Origin: Oceanicola sp. 22II-s10i
GTDB lineage: Bacteria; Pseudomonadota; Alphaproteobacteria; Rhodobacterales; Rhodobacteraceae
NCBI RefSeq assembly: GCF_002210105.1
Contig: NZ_AQQU01000002.1
Coordinates: 310,001-374,000 of the forward strand
Length of the DNA stretch: 64,000 nucleotides
Direction: 5' to 3'
Shown: in pieces, positions 37,011-45,444 of the stretch
How the letters are laid out: each line of letters starts with the position of its first letter
Position numbering within the stretch: position 1 is the first letter of the stretch
The notes under the pieces: model-generated
The model's database searches: none
Told to the model about the DNA's origin: nothing
Seen by the model: the letters and a program-made list of their open reading frames with translations, nothing else
Program-made: the position numbers and the translations under genes

Positions 37011-37829
37011 TCAGGCCGGCGTCGCGGAAATCAGCGCGACCGGCACGGGGACGGTGTAGCCATCGCCGTCGGCGTGCTTTTCAGCGACCGTTGCCGCGAT
37101 GGCGTCGGCGACCTTTTGTATCGTCTCGCTGGTCTGGCTGCGGATCAGCATCCCCGCGCCCACGGTCGCGGTCAGGAAAATCTCGAACAGCTCGCCGGGA
37201 CTGTCGATGACCCAGGCGTGGTCGAGCGTTTCGTGTCCGGTCATCTCCAGTCCCGCCGCCTCCAGCATGCCCTTGGCCTGACCGGCATCCGCGAAGGCGA
37301 AGAGGTCGGGCTGCGGCGGCGCGGCGGAGAAGTCCGCATGGGTCTTCAGCGCGCCGAAGACGGCGGCGAAAGCGGGGGAGGCGGCGGGACCGACCCACGT
37401 GGCCATGGCAAAACCGCCGCCCGGCTTCAGGACGCGGCGGATTTCCGAAAGCGCTTTGGGCTGGTCGGGAATATGCATCATGCCGAAATTGCAGAGCACC
37501 CGGTCGAAGGACGCATCGGCGAAGGGCATCGCCATCGCGTCGCCTTCCACGATCTCGGCCTCGGGTGCGGCCCGGCGCGCCAGTGCCAGCATCTCGGGCG
37601 AGAAGTCCATCCCGGTGATCGCGGCGCCTGTCGCCGCAAGCTGTGCGGTCAGCGTGCCCTGTCCGCAGCACAGGTCCAGCACGGTATCCGTTGGCTGGAC
37701 GAACCGGCGGGCCATCCCGGTGCCGACCGCATCGGTGATCGGCGCGAAATGCCGGACGTAGGCTTCAACGATTCCGGGGTCCGACCATCCGTCCTTTTCC
37801 CGCGAACCAAACTCGGCAAACTGGGTCAC
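37011..37829 (-). CDS. Class I SAM-dependent methyltransferase
   Basis: The 272-aa protein has motif I VLDLCCGQGTLTAQLAATGAAITGMDFSPEMLALARR, then AEIVEGDAMAMPFADASFDRVLCNFGMMHI and LSEIRRVLKPGGGFAMATWVGPA. The arrangement is that of UbiE/Methyltransf_11 enzymes acting on small molecules. No membrane segment. It is on the same strand as the P5CR-like and hydrolase genes to its right but separated by 85 bp. The substrate is unknown. Confidence 0.82.
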   Translation of the reverse strand: MTQFAEFGSREKDGWSDPGIVEAYVRHFAPITDAVGTGMARRFVQPTDTVLDLCCGQGTLTAQLAATGAAITGMDFSPEMLALARRAAPEAEIVEGDAMAMPFADASFDRVLCNFGMMHIPDQPKALSEIRRVLKPGGGFAMATWVGPAASPAFAAVFGALKTHADFSAAPPQPDLFAFADAGQAKGMLEAAGLEMTGHETLDHAWVIDSPGELFEIFLTATVGAGMLIRSQTSETIQKVADAIAATVAEKHADGDGYTVPVPVALISATPA

Positions 37830-37914
37830 ATCACACCCCCATGGTTCCGTCCGGGTCAGGCTATCACGGATTGCGCCTTTCGCGGTCCGGAAAGTGGCCG
37901 CCGGGCGCCGCGGG

Positions 37915-38706
37915 CTATCCCGCGATGCCCCGCGTGCGCGCGACGGCGGCGTCGAGGCCCTTGGCGATGGCCTCGGCGATGTCGGTCTCCTGCATGGCCA
38001 GCAGGCCCGCGGCCGTGGTGCCCGCGTAGTCGATCATCTGGCGGACGTGGGTGTCGGGGGCGGGGCCATCGGCCATCATCTGCCCCGCGGAAAGGAAAAG
38101 CTGGCGGACGGCGCGTTCGGCCACCTCGGGCGCGACGCCCCGGTCCGTGGCGTAGCCCTGCATGCAGGCGGCGAAAAAGGCGACGAAGCCGGGGACGGGG
38201 CCTGTCATGGCGGTGAAGAGGTCGATCTGCGCCTCGTCCGGCACCTCGTCGGTCGTGCCGATGGCCGACAACAGGTGGCGGATCATCGTCCTGTCGTCCT
38301 CGGTGGCGCCGGAGGCGGCGAAGGGAGAATAGGCCAGCCGCAGCGCGGCGGCGGGGCTGGACATGGCGCGGACGACGCGGGTGGTGCCGGTCAATGCCGC
38401 GATGCGGTCGAGCGTGACGCCCGCCATGACCGAGGCGACAAGCCTGTCGGGGGCGCTGATCCCGATCCCTCCGGCCAGCGCCGGGGGGACCGAGAGCAGG
38501 ATCACGTCGCAGGCGTCGGCCAGCGCCTGACTGTCGGCGGTGACGGTAACGTCCGGCCAGTCCTCGAACCCTGCGCGCGACCCGCTCCGGTTGGATATCC
38601 AGAGCCGATCCGGAGAAACCGCGCCGGACGACAGCCAGCCCGTCGCGATGGCGTGGCCGAGCATGCCCGACCCGCCGACGATCCCGACCGTCGCCCCGGT
38701 GCTCAT
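37915..38706 (-). CDS. Pyrroline-5-carboxylate reductase-like NAD(P)-binding protein
   Basis: The 263-aa protein has VGIVGGSGMLGHAIATGWLSSG (Rossmann), LWISNRSGSRAGF, ACDVILLSVPPALA and the C-terminal helical domain with AMTGPVPGFVAFFAACMQGYATDRG and a final MIDYAGTTAAGLLAMQE. This matches ProC-like folds, where GSGPAY and PGG-TTA motifs bind the substrate; here they are TGPVPGF and AGTTAAGL, so it may not make proline. Its start overlaps the alpha/beta hydrolase stop (ATGA), implying a joint pathway with that enzyme rather than a stand-alone proline gene. Confidence 0.78.
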   Translation of the reverse strand: MSTGATVGIVGGSGMLGHAIATGWLSSGAVSPDRLWISNRSGSRAGFEDWPDVTVTADSQALADACDVILLSVPPALAGGIGISAPDRLVASVMAGVTLDRIAALTGTTRVVRAMSSPAAALRLAYSPFAASGATEDDRTMIRHLLSAIGTTDEVPDEAQIDLFTAMTGPVPGFVAFFAACMQGYATDRGVAPEVAERAVRQLFLSAGQMMADGPAPDTHVRQMIDYAGTTAAGLLAMQETDIAEAIAKGLDAAVARTRGIAG

Positions 38707-39605
38707 GCCGGGGCGGGCGCCTTGAGCGCGGCCAGTTCGATCGCGTCGATGACCCGGTCGAAGATCTGCGGCGGGATGTTGTGCCCCATGCCGTCGATCT
38801 CGACCAGCTCAGCGCCCGGCGTGTTCTCGGCCGTGTCGCGGCCACCGGCCACGGGCACCAGCGGGTCCTGCACGCCGTGGATCACCACCGTCGGCACGTC
38901 GAGCTTCTGCAGGTGAGGGCGGCGGTCGTAGGTGCCGAGGATCGCGCCGTATTGCCGCGAGAAGCCGGTCGGGTGGAAGGAGCGTTCGTAGTCGCTGACG
39001 ATATTGGCGCGGATCACGTCATCGGGCAGCGGCCACGACGGGCTGCCGATCACGCGGGCGGTGTTCATGCTGGCGGCGACGAAGCCGTCGAAATCCTTGG
39101 CCGGATCGGGCTTGGGCGTGGTCAGCGCCGCCATCGCCTCGGGCGTGCCGCCGGGCAGGTCGGGGTTGCCGGTGTTTGACATGATCGAGGTGAGCGAGAG
39201 CGTCTTCTCCGGATGCTCGATCGCCACGAGCTGCGCGATCATCCCGCCCATGGACGAGCCGACGATATGCGCGGCGGGGATCCCGAGGTGATCCAGCAAC
39301 CCGGCCACGTCGCCCGCCATGTCAGACAGCTGGTAGGGCAGGTCGGCCTTTGTGCCCGCCTTCTTGGCCGCCGTGGCCGCCTTGAAGTCGGGGATGCCGG
39401 CCTCGGTGAATTTCTGGCTCAGCCCGATGTCGCGGTTGTCGAGGCGGATCACCCGGTAACCGCGCGCCTGAAGCTTTTCGACGAAAGGCGCGGGATAGCG
39501 GGTCATCTGGGTGCCCACGCCCGAGATTAGAACGATCGGTTTGCCGTCCTGCGGCCCGTGATCCTCGTAGTAGATGGTAATTCCGTTGACCTTGGCCTCG
39601 GGCAT
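38703..39605 (-). CDS. Alpha/beta hydrolase
   Basis: The 300-aa hydrolase starts MPEAKVNGITIYYEDHGPQDGKPIVLISG. The nucleophile elbow is GSSMGGMIAQLVAIEHP (GxSxGG), the acid is in VIHGVQDPLVPVAGG and the histidine in IDGMGHNIP. The N-terminal GTQMTRYP region replaces the usual HG oxyanion motif. AGGGAGG precedes the ATG at 39605. It is cotranscribed with the P5CR-like gene and divergent from the Baeyer-Villiger monooxygenase gene. An esterase or lactonase acting on that monooxygenase's ester product is a natural inference. Confidence 0.88.
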   Translation of the reverse strand: MPEAKVNGITIYYEDHGPQDGKPIVLISGVGTQMTRYPAPFVEKLQARGYRVIRLDNRDIGLSQKFTEAGIPDFKAATAAKKAGTKADLPYQLSDMAGDVAGLLDHLGIPAAHIVGSSMGGMIAQLVAIEHPEKTLSLTSIMSNTGNPDLPGGTPEAMAALTTPKPDPAKDFDGFVAASMNTARVIGSPSWPLPDDVIRANIVSDYERSFHPTGFSRQYGAILGTYDRRPHLQKLDVPTVVIHGVQDPLVPVAGGRDTAENTPGAELVEIDGMGHNIPPQIFDRVIDAIELAALKAPAPA

Positions 39606-39751
39606 GCGCGTGTCCTCCCTTCGCGTTTCCTCCACGTTATGGCGGGTTGGAAAGGATGAAAAGCGCATGTTTCGCTGCGCTGCAACGTGGAAGGGTGGTT
39701 CCCATGAGGGATCGCAGGGGTTATGCAGGGACAGGTTTTCGAAGATCGGGT

Positions 39752-41281
39752 ATGCAGATGGCGCAGGAAGTTCTGGACGTTCTCATCATCGGTGCGGGCC
39801 TGTCGGGCATCGGCGTGGCGCGGTATCTCAAGCATCGCTGCCCGGACAAGAGTTTTGCCATCCTCGAACGCCGCAAGGCCATCGGCGGCACATGGGACCT
39901 GTTCCGCTATCCCGGCATTCGCTCGGACAGTGACATGCACACGATGGGCTATGCGTTCAAACCGTGGAAACACGCCAAGGCGATTTCCGACGGCCACCTG
40001 ATCCGCGAATATGTGGAGGAGACGGCGGAGGAGAACGGGCTGACCCCGCTGATCCGATTCGAACATCGGGTATTGAGCGCGGTCTACGACAGCGCCGACA
40101 ACCTCTGGACCCTGACCTGCGCCACGCCGGAGGGCGAGACGGTGATCCGCACCCGCTTCCTGTTCATGGCGGCGGGCTACTACAAATACGACCGGGGCTA
40201 CCTGCCTGACTTCGCCGGGTACGAGGATTTCACCGGCACGATCATCCACCCCCAGCACTGGCCGCAGGACTACGACCACGCGGGCAGGCGGATCGCGATC
40301 ATCGGCTCGGGCGCGACGGCGGTGACGCTGCTGCCGACGCTGGCCGAAACGGCCGCGCATGTGGTGCAGGTCCAGCGCTCGCCCACCTATATCGCCACGC
40401 GCCCCTCTGTCGATGTCTGGGGGAACCGGCTGAAACGGTTCTTTCCGGGCAGGACCGGCTATTCGCTGGCCCGCTGGCGGATCATCTTCCGCGGTGCGCT
40501 GATGCGGCGCAAGTTTGCCAAGGACATCAAGGCGGCGCGGCGGATGCTGATCGGTCTGGTCGGCAAGCAGCTCGGCGGCAAGGTGCCCGACTGGCAGACC
40601 CATTTCACGCCGAAATACATGCCATGGCAGCAGCGCCTGTGCCTCGTGCCCGACGGCGACATGTTCGCGGCGCTGCGCTCCGGCAAGGCCGAGATCGTGA
40701 CGGGCGATATCGAGCGGTTCACCCCGACCGGCATCCTGATGACCGACGGACGGCAGGTGGAGGTCGACACGATCGTCACCGCGACGGGGCTGGACCTCGA
40801 CCATTTCGGCGGGATGCGGATGGAGGTCGACGGCCAGCGCGTCGAGCCGGGCAGGCAGCTTATGTACAAGTCGATGATGTACGCCAACATCCCGAACCTC
40901 GTGTATTTCCGGGGCTATACGAATGCCTCTTGGACGCTGAAGGTCGACCTGGTGGCCGAATTCGCCTGCCGCCTGCTCAAGTTCATGGACCGCAACGGCT
41001 ATGCGCAGGTCCGCGCGCCCGCCACGTCCGGGGATTTCGCCAAAATCGACACCTCGACGCCCTTCACCAGCGGCTACGTCCTGCGCGCCAAGGCCCGCTC
41101 GCCCAAGAGCGGGACCGAGGCGCCTTGGCTGGCCAAGCAGGATTACATGCACGACCGAAAGGTGCTGCGGCGGGGCAGGATCGACGACGGCACCCTGAAA
41201 TTCGCGACCAAGGCGGAGAGGGTGGTGTTTCCGCCCGAGCAGCAGGCCGGCAGCGCGCCTGCGGAACTGGCGGCCGAGTGA
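39752..41281 (+). CDS. Baeyer-Villiger-type flavin monooxygenase
   Basis: The 509-aa enzyme has FAD motif DVLIIGAGLSGIGVARYL, the type I BVMO fingerprint FTGTIIHPQHW (F160-x-G-x3-H-x3-W170), NADPH motif RIAIIGSGATAVTLLPTLAE and a C-terminal TATGLDLDHFGG. It should insert one oxygen of O2 into a ketone next to the carbonyl, giving an ester or lactone. The start could be at 39752 or 39758; a longer start at 39704 has a better ribosome site (GGAAGGG) but extends beyond the family N-terminus. Neighbours are a hydrolase, SDR and TetR regulator. Stop is 4 bp from the convergent tetR-like stop. Confidence 0.9.
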   Translation: MQMAQEVLDVLIIGAGLSGIGVARYLKHRCPDKSFAILERRKAIGGTWDLFRYPGIRSDSDMHTMGYAFKPWKHAKAISDGHLIREYVEETAEENGLTPLIRFEHRVLSAVYDSADNLWTLTCATPEGETVIRTRFLFMAAGYYKYDRGYLPDFAGYEDFTGTIIHPQHWPQDYDHAGRRIAIIGSGATAVTLLPTLAETAAHVVQVQRSPTYIATRPSVDVWGNRLKRFFPGRTGYSLARWRIIFRGALMRRKFAKDIKAARRMLIGLVGKQLGGKVPDWQTHFTPKYMPWQQRLCLVPDGDMFAALRSGKAEIVTGDIERFTPTGILMTDGRQVEVDTIVTATGLDLDHFGGMRMEVDGQRVEPGRQLMYKSMMYANIPNLVYFRGYTNASWTLKVDLVAEFACRLLKFMDRNGYAQVRAPATSGDFAKIDTSTPFTSGYVLRAKARSPKSGTEAPWLAKQDYMHDRKVLRRGRIDDGTLKFATKAERVVFPPEQQAGSAPAELAAE

Positions 41282-41285
41282 CCGC

Positions 41286-42548
41286 TCAGAGCGGCCGGAA
41301 CAGCCCGTGTGCGATGGAATGGGAATAGAGCCGGATCGCCGTCGCGCGGTCCGCACGCTCCTCGGCCCAGAGCCGCATGTCGCTGGCCGAGTTCATAAGC
41401 CCCGTGACCCATTGCGCCGCGATCAGCGGATCGACCGGGCGGATGGAGCCTTCGGCGATCCCGTCCGAGATCATGCCGGCAAAGCGCATCGCGATCCGGT
41501 CGGAGCGGTCCAGCACGATCCGTCTGAGGTCGGCGGGCAGGGCCTGCAGCGCGGTGATGCGGACCAGCGGGAATTCCGCGTCGAACTGGATCGACAGCAC
41601 GTCGCCGATGCAGGCCGCGATCCTGTCGGCATGGCTGCCCGGCAGGTTGATCGCCCGCCGCTGCGCCTGGCTGAATCGCCCGTAGCCGCGGTGGAAACAT
41701 TCAAGCACCAGATCATCCTTGCCCTGCAAGTGGTGGTAAAAGCTGCCTTTCGAGACGTTCAGCTCACCCGCGATCCGCTCGACGGACGCCCCGCGATAGC
41801 CGCGTTCGTTGATCAGCCGGGTGGCCGCGTGCAGGTAGGTTTCGGGCGTGATGTCTGCACCTTCGGGGTGGTCCGGCACCTCGGCCACAGGGGCGCGCAC
41901 CGTCCAGTCGGCCCCGTCGGGCAATATTCCCCGCGCGAACAGGTCCATCAGCCGCTGGCCCGCCCGTTCGTAGTCGCCCACGGAATACTTCGTCAGCCAG
42001 GCTCGCGACCAGTAGAGCGCATCCACCATCATGTGGGCGCGCGCAAAGTTCAGCCCCGGCCCGTCGCCCGTGGGGCTGCGGTCAAAGAACTGCGCCGCGG
42101 GCTTCAGCACCCTGACCCGGTAATCCTCGAGCAGATCGGTGCGCTGCGGCTCCTCCAGCGCGCGCAGGTCGGACAGCAGGGCGGTCGGCCGGTCCTGTCC
42201 CAGCCGGGTGGCGCCGGCCAGTTCCAGATACCGCCGCACGAAACTCTTGACCCGCAGCTCCGCCGTCGGTTCCTGCCCGGCGCTGTCAATGATCTCGCCG
42301 AGCTGTTCGATGGTGCGCTCGATGGTGGCCGCCGCCAGCATCTCCTTGCGCTTGAAGTAATAGGTGACCGAGGTGGTGTTCAGCCCGACCGCTTCGGCAA
42401 CCGAGACGAAAGTCAGACCCTTGAGCCCGCGTTCGTTGATGATCACCGCCGCCGCGTCGAGGATCGTATCCCGCTTGCGCCGGAACCTGTCGGAGGTATC
42501 GGAAGCGTCGTCCTGCGCCTGAGGCAGTTGTTTGGCCGTCGTATCCAT
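41286..42548 (-). CDS. TetR-family regulator with two tandem HTH domains
   Basis: The 420-aa protein is twice the usual TetR length. HTH 1 is at about residues 25-72 (RDTILDAAAVIINERGLKGLTFVSVAEAVGLNTTSVTYYFKRKEML) and HTH 2 at about 235-282 (YLHAATRLINERGYRGASVERIAGELNVSKGSFYHHLQGKDDL). Each is followed by a helical ligand-binding-type region. This is two TetR modules fused in one chain, and the halves are divergent in sequence. It sits between the BVMO gene (convergent) and an SDR gene (divergent, 81 bp), which are its likely targets. Confidence 0.9.
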   Translation of the reverse strand: MDTTAKQLPQAQDDASDTSDRFRRKRDTILDAAAVIINERGLKGLTFVSVAEAVGLNTTSVTYYFKRKEMLAAATIERTIEQLGEIIDSAGQEPTAELRVKSFVRRYLELAGATRLGQDRPTALLSDLRALEEPQRTDLLEDYRVRVLKPAAQFFDRSPTGDGPGLNFARAHMMVDALYWSRAWLTKYSVGDYERAGQRLMDLFARGILPDGADWTVRAPVAEVPDHPEGADITPETYLHAATRLINERGYRGASVERIAGELNVSKGSFYHHLQGKDDLVLECFHRGYGRFSQAQRRAINLPGSHADRIAACIGDVLSIQFDAEFPLVRITALQALPADLRRIVLDRSDRIAMRFAGMISDGIAEGSIRPVDPLIAAQWVTGLMNSASDMRLWAEERADRATAIRLYSHSIAHGLFRPL

Positions 42549-42629
42549 CGCTTAGTCTTTACCAATCGCCGGGCCGCATGTCATCGGCAGGTTGCAGCAT
42601 AAATCGAGGAAGAAAGGGAGGGAATTCCC

Positions 42630-43481
42630 ATGACCGGGATAAACATAGATCTGAGCGGGCAGGGCGCCGTCGTCACCGGCGCCGCATCGGGCATCGGGCG
42701 CGCCACGGCGCGGATGCTGGCCGAGGCCGGCGCCGGGGTGCTGTGCTGCGACATGGCCGAGGCGGTGGAGGCGGTCGCCGACGAGATCCGAGAGGCTGGC
42801 GGCCGGGCCGAGGCGATGCGCATGGACGCCGGATCGGAGGCGGATGTCGCCGCCGCTGTCGCAAAGGCCGAAGAGCTGTTCGGCGGGCTCGACATCTTCC
42901 ACGCCAACGCCGGTATCACCGGCGGGCCGGGATCGCTGTTCGAGGTCTCGCCCGAGATCTGGACCGAGGTGCTGCGGGTGAACCTGATCGGCCCGTGGCT
43001 GGCCGTGAAACACGCCACGCCCGCGATGCAGAAGCGCGGCGGCGGGTCGATCGTGCTGACCGCCTCGGTCGCCGGGATGCGGGCGAATGCAGGCCCGGCG
43101 CAGTATTCGGCGTCCAAGGCCGGGGTCATCAACCTCGCGCAGACGGCATCCTATCAGCTGGCCGGGACCGGGGTGCGCGTCAATGCCATCTGTCCCGGCC
43201 TGATCGAGACCGGCATGACCCGTCCGATCTACGACTATGCCAAGGCCACCGGCACGGCGCTGCGGATCGGGTCCATGACCCCGATGAAGCGCGGCGGCGA
43301 ACCTGAGGAGATCGCCTCGACCGTGCTCTGGCTGTCCTCGCCGCTGGCCAGCTACGTGAACGGGCAGGCGATCCCGGTCTGTGGCGGCCTGTCCGCCAGC
43401 CATCCCTACGGCCCGCGCCCGGACCGCGAAAAGATGGAACAGGCGATCGCCGAGATGAAGGCGCGCGACGCCACGGGCTGA
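42630..43481 (+). CDS. Short-chain dehydrogenase/reductase
   Basis: The 283-aa SDR has AVVTGAASGIGRATARMLAEAGAGVLCCDMAEA (NAD-type aspartate after strand 2), FHANAGITG in place of the usual NNAG, a catalytic serine in IVLTASVAGMRAN and YSASKAGVINLAQ (YxxxK). The tail VCGGLSASHPYGPR is typical. Strong GGGAGGG site upstream. It is divergent from the tandem TetR gene and probably controlled by it. A secondary alcohol dehydrogenase feeding the BVMO is a reasonable guess. Confidence 0.9.
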   Translation: MTGINIDLSGQGAVVTGAASGIGRATARMLAEAGAGVLCCDMAEAVEAVADEIREAGGRAEAMRMDAGSEADVAAAVAKAEELFGGLDIFHANAGITGGPGSLFEVSPEIWTEVLRVNLIGPWLAVKHATPAMQKRGGGSIVLTASVAGMRANAGPAQYSASKAGVINLAQTASYQLAGTGVRVNAICPGLIETGMTRPIYDYAKATGTALRIGSMTPMKRGGEPEEIASTVLWLSSPLASYVNGQAIPVCGGLSASHPYGPRPDREKMEQAIAEMKARDATG

Positions 43482-43558
43482 ACCGCTTGCCGGACTCACC
43501 GGTGCGGCCGTATCCTTGCCTCAGCGCCGATACGGCCGCGCCATTTCCGGAGGCTTCG

Positions 43559-44557
43559 ATGCCCGTCCAGCGCCTGCGATTCCTGTGTCTTGCCATCACC
43601 GTCGCACTCTCGGGACTGGCCGCCATGCCCGCGGCCCATGCTCAGACCCGCAGCAGCGACATCCGATTCCAGTCGGGCACCAGCCAGGCCACCGTCACCG
43701 GCCGCGTCTCGGGGCGGCAGATCGACGCCTACCGGATCGGCGCGCGGCGGGGGCAGGAGATCGACCTGAACCTCACCTCGCGCAACACCGCGCTCCGCTT
43801 CAGCATCGAGGCGCCCGACGGCAGGGGGCGGGCCATGACGCTGGACGGCGGTCGCGCGTCCTCGGTCAGCCGGTACACAGGGGTCCTTCCGGCGACAGGC
43901 ACCTATGTCGTCCGGGTTTTCCTTGACCGCGATGCAGCGCGGCGGAACGAAACCGCCCGCTACAGCCTGACCGTCGGCATCGACAGCGCGCGACCGCCGA
44001 GCCCGCCGCCGCCGCAGGGCGGGACCGTCACCTACATGCGTGTCACCGGCCTGCGCGCGGGGGACACGCTGAACGTGCGACAGGGTCCGTCCACCGCGAA
44101 CCCTGTGCTCTTCACGCTGGATCAGGGCGACGTGGTCGCCAGCCTCGGGTGCCGGTCCTTCGGCAGCGGATCGGCCTGGTGCGAGGTCTACCGCCCCGAC
44201 CGTCCGCGCAGCGTCGGCTGGGCCTCGTCCCGCTACCTTGCCCCCGCCGCGCGCCCGGACCGCCCCGGCGGGCCCGATCCCGACCGCCCGGTGTCCGGCA
44301 CGCTGGACTGCCGGTTCGTGATCGGGATCATCAACCAGACCTGTCGCTATTCCGCACGGCGCATCGCCCGCGGTGTGCACGAGATCACGGTGCAATTGCC
44401 CGGCCGGACCCGGACCATCCGCATGGAGGGCACACGCGCCGTGTCGTCCAACGGAAACGGGCCTGTTTTCAGTGTCCTGCGCGGCGATGTTGTCGATGTT
44501 TCCATCGGCGCGCTGGAGCTTTACCGCGTTCCGCTGAGCGCGCTTGGCGGGCGCTAG
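43559..44557 (+). CDS. Exported protein with pre-peptidase-type and SH3-like domains
   Basis: The 332-aa precursor has a signal peptide (1-28, ...AAHAQ). Residues ~35-140 form a beta-rich domain (ATVTGRVSGRQIDAYRIGARRGQEIDLNLTSRNTALRFSIEAPDG...GTYVVRVFLDRDAAR) like bacterial pre-peptidase C-terminal domains. A PPSPPPPQ linker leads to an SH3b-type domain (GDTLNVRQGPSTANPVLFTLDQGDVVASLGCR...GWASSRYL). A C-terminal region with paired cysteines (DCRFVIGIINQTCRYSARR) follows. CCGGAGG precedes the ATG at 43559. It is likely periplasmic or wall-associated; no catalytic residues are recognised. Confidence 0.78.
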   Translation: MPVQRLRFLCLAITVALSGLAAMPAAHAQTRSSDIRFQSGTSQATVTGRVSGRQIDAYRIGARRGQEIDLNLTSRNTALRFSIEAPDGRGRAMTLDGGRASSVSRYTGVLPATGTYVVRVFLDRDAARRNETARYSLTVGIDSARPPSPPPPQGGTVTYMRVTGLRAGDTLNVRQGPSTANPVLFTLDQGDVVASLGCRSFGSGSAWCEVYRPDRPRSVGWASSRYLAPAARPDRPGGPDPDRPVSGTLDCRFVIGIINQTCRYSARRIARGVHEITVQLPGRTRTIRMEGTRAVSSNGNGPVFSVLRGDVVDVSIGALELYRVPLSALGGR

Positions 44558-44670
44558 GACACGGACGCAAGGAACATTCGCCCCCGTGCCCTTGCAGCCC
44601 CGGATATGCGTGACTAAGACTCCTTTAGGAACTGATCGGTAGGGATCAGGTGGCAAAAGGGCAGGTCGCG

Positions 44671-45303
44671 ATGAGAGATCCGGCAGAATTCTACATGAAC
44701 AACCTCGTTCCGATGGTCGTCGAACAGACCAGCCGGGGCGAACGGGCGTATGACATCTTCTCGCGGCTGCTGAAGGAGCGGATCATCTTCCTCTCCGGTC
44801 CGGTGCACGACGGGATGTCCTCGCTGATCGTGGCGCAGCTGCTGCACCTCGAGGCGGAAAATCCGTCGAAAGAGATCAGCATGTACATCAACAGCCCCGG
44901 CGGCGTGGTGACCTCGGGCCTGTCGATCTACGACACGATGCAGTACATCAAGCCCAAGGTCTCGACCCTCGTGATCGGGCAGGCGGCCTCGATGGGCTCG
45001 CTCCTGCTGACGGCGGGCGAAAAGGGCATGCGCTTCTCGCTGCCGAACAGCCGGGTGATGGTGCACCAGCCCTCGGGCGGCTATCAGGGTCAGGCGACGG
45101 ACATCATGATCCACGCCGAAGAGACGCTGAAGCTGAAAAAACGGCTTAACGAGATTTACGTGAAGCACACCGGTCAGGACCTCGAAACGGTCGAACGGGC
45201 GCTGGAGCGTGACAACTTCATGTCCCCGGAAGATGCCAAGGCATGGGGACTTATCGACGAAATCGTCGAAAACCGGATCAAACCGGGCGACGGCGACAGC
45301 TGA
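44671..45303 (+). CDS. clpP: ATP-dependent Clp protease proteolytic subunit
   Basis: The 210-aa serine protease has its triad S107 ([11 protein letters not shown]), H132 (VMVHQPSGG) and D181 ([16 protein letters not shown]). N-terminal [35 protein letters not shown] and [19 protein letters not shown] are standard. It forms tetradecamers that degrade substrates unfolded by ClpX. The ATG at 44671 matches the family start; a GTG 21 nt upstream would add seven residues. clpX follows 141 bp on, with a hairpin between them. Confidence 0.96.
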   Translation: MRDPAEFYMNNLVPMVVEQTSRGERAYDIFSRLLKERIIFLSGPVHDGMSSLIVAQLLHLEAENPSKEISMYINSPGGVVTSGLSIYDTMQYIKPKVSTLVIGQAASMGSLLLTAGEKGMRFSLPNSRVMVHQPSGGYQGQATDIMIHAEETLKLKKRLNEIYVKHTGQDLETVERALERDNFMSPEDAKAWGLIDEIVENRIKPGDGDS

Positions 45304-45308
45304 TGCCG

Positions 45309-45325
45309 CCCGGATCACATCCGGG
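45309..45325 (+). terminator. Hairpin after clpP
   Basis: CCCGGAT, loop CAC, ATCCGGG, then after 9 nt a TTTTT run. Probably a partial terminator, since a TTGACA -35-like box for clpX begins at 45338. Confidence 0.55.
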
Positions 45326-45444
45326 ACAGGGGCATTTTTGACATTGTGGTGACAGGGGGCCTGTCCTAGTCTGTACGGCAACACAGGCAAAGGCGGGCCC
45401 CGGCCCCTAACCGACAATGCCCGCAAACGGGCGATAGGTGCGAG

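Noticed and set aside
39647-39751. N-terminal extension of the Baeyer-Villiger monooxygenase
   Set aside because: It would add ~35 residues before the FAD-binding strand with no resemblance to the family start; 39752 or 39758 is better, although 39704 has a fair ribosome site.
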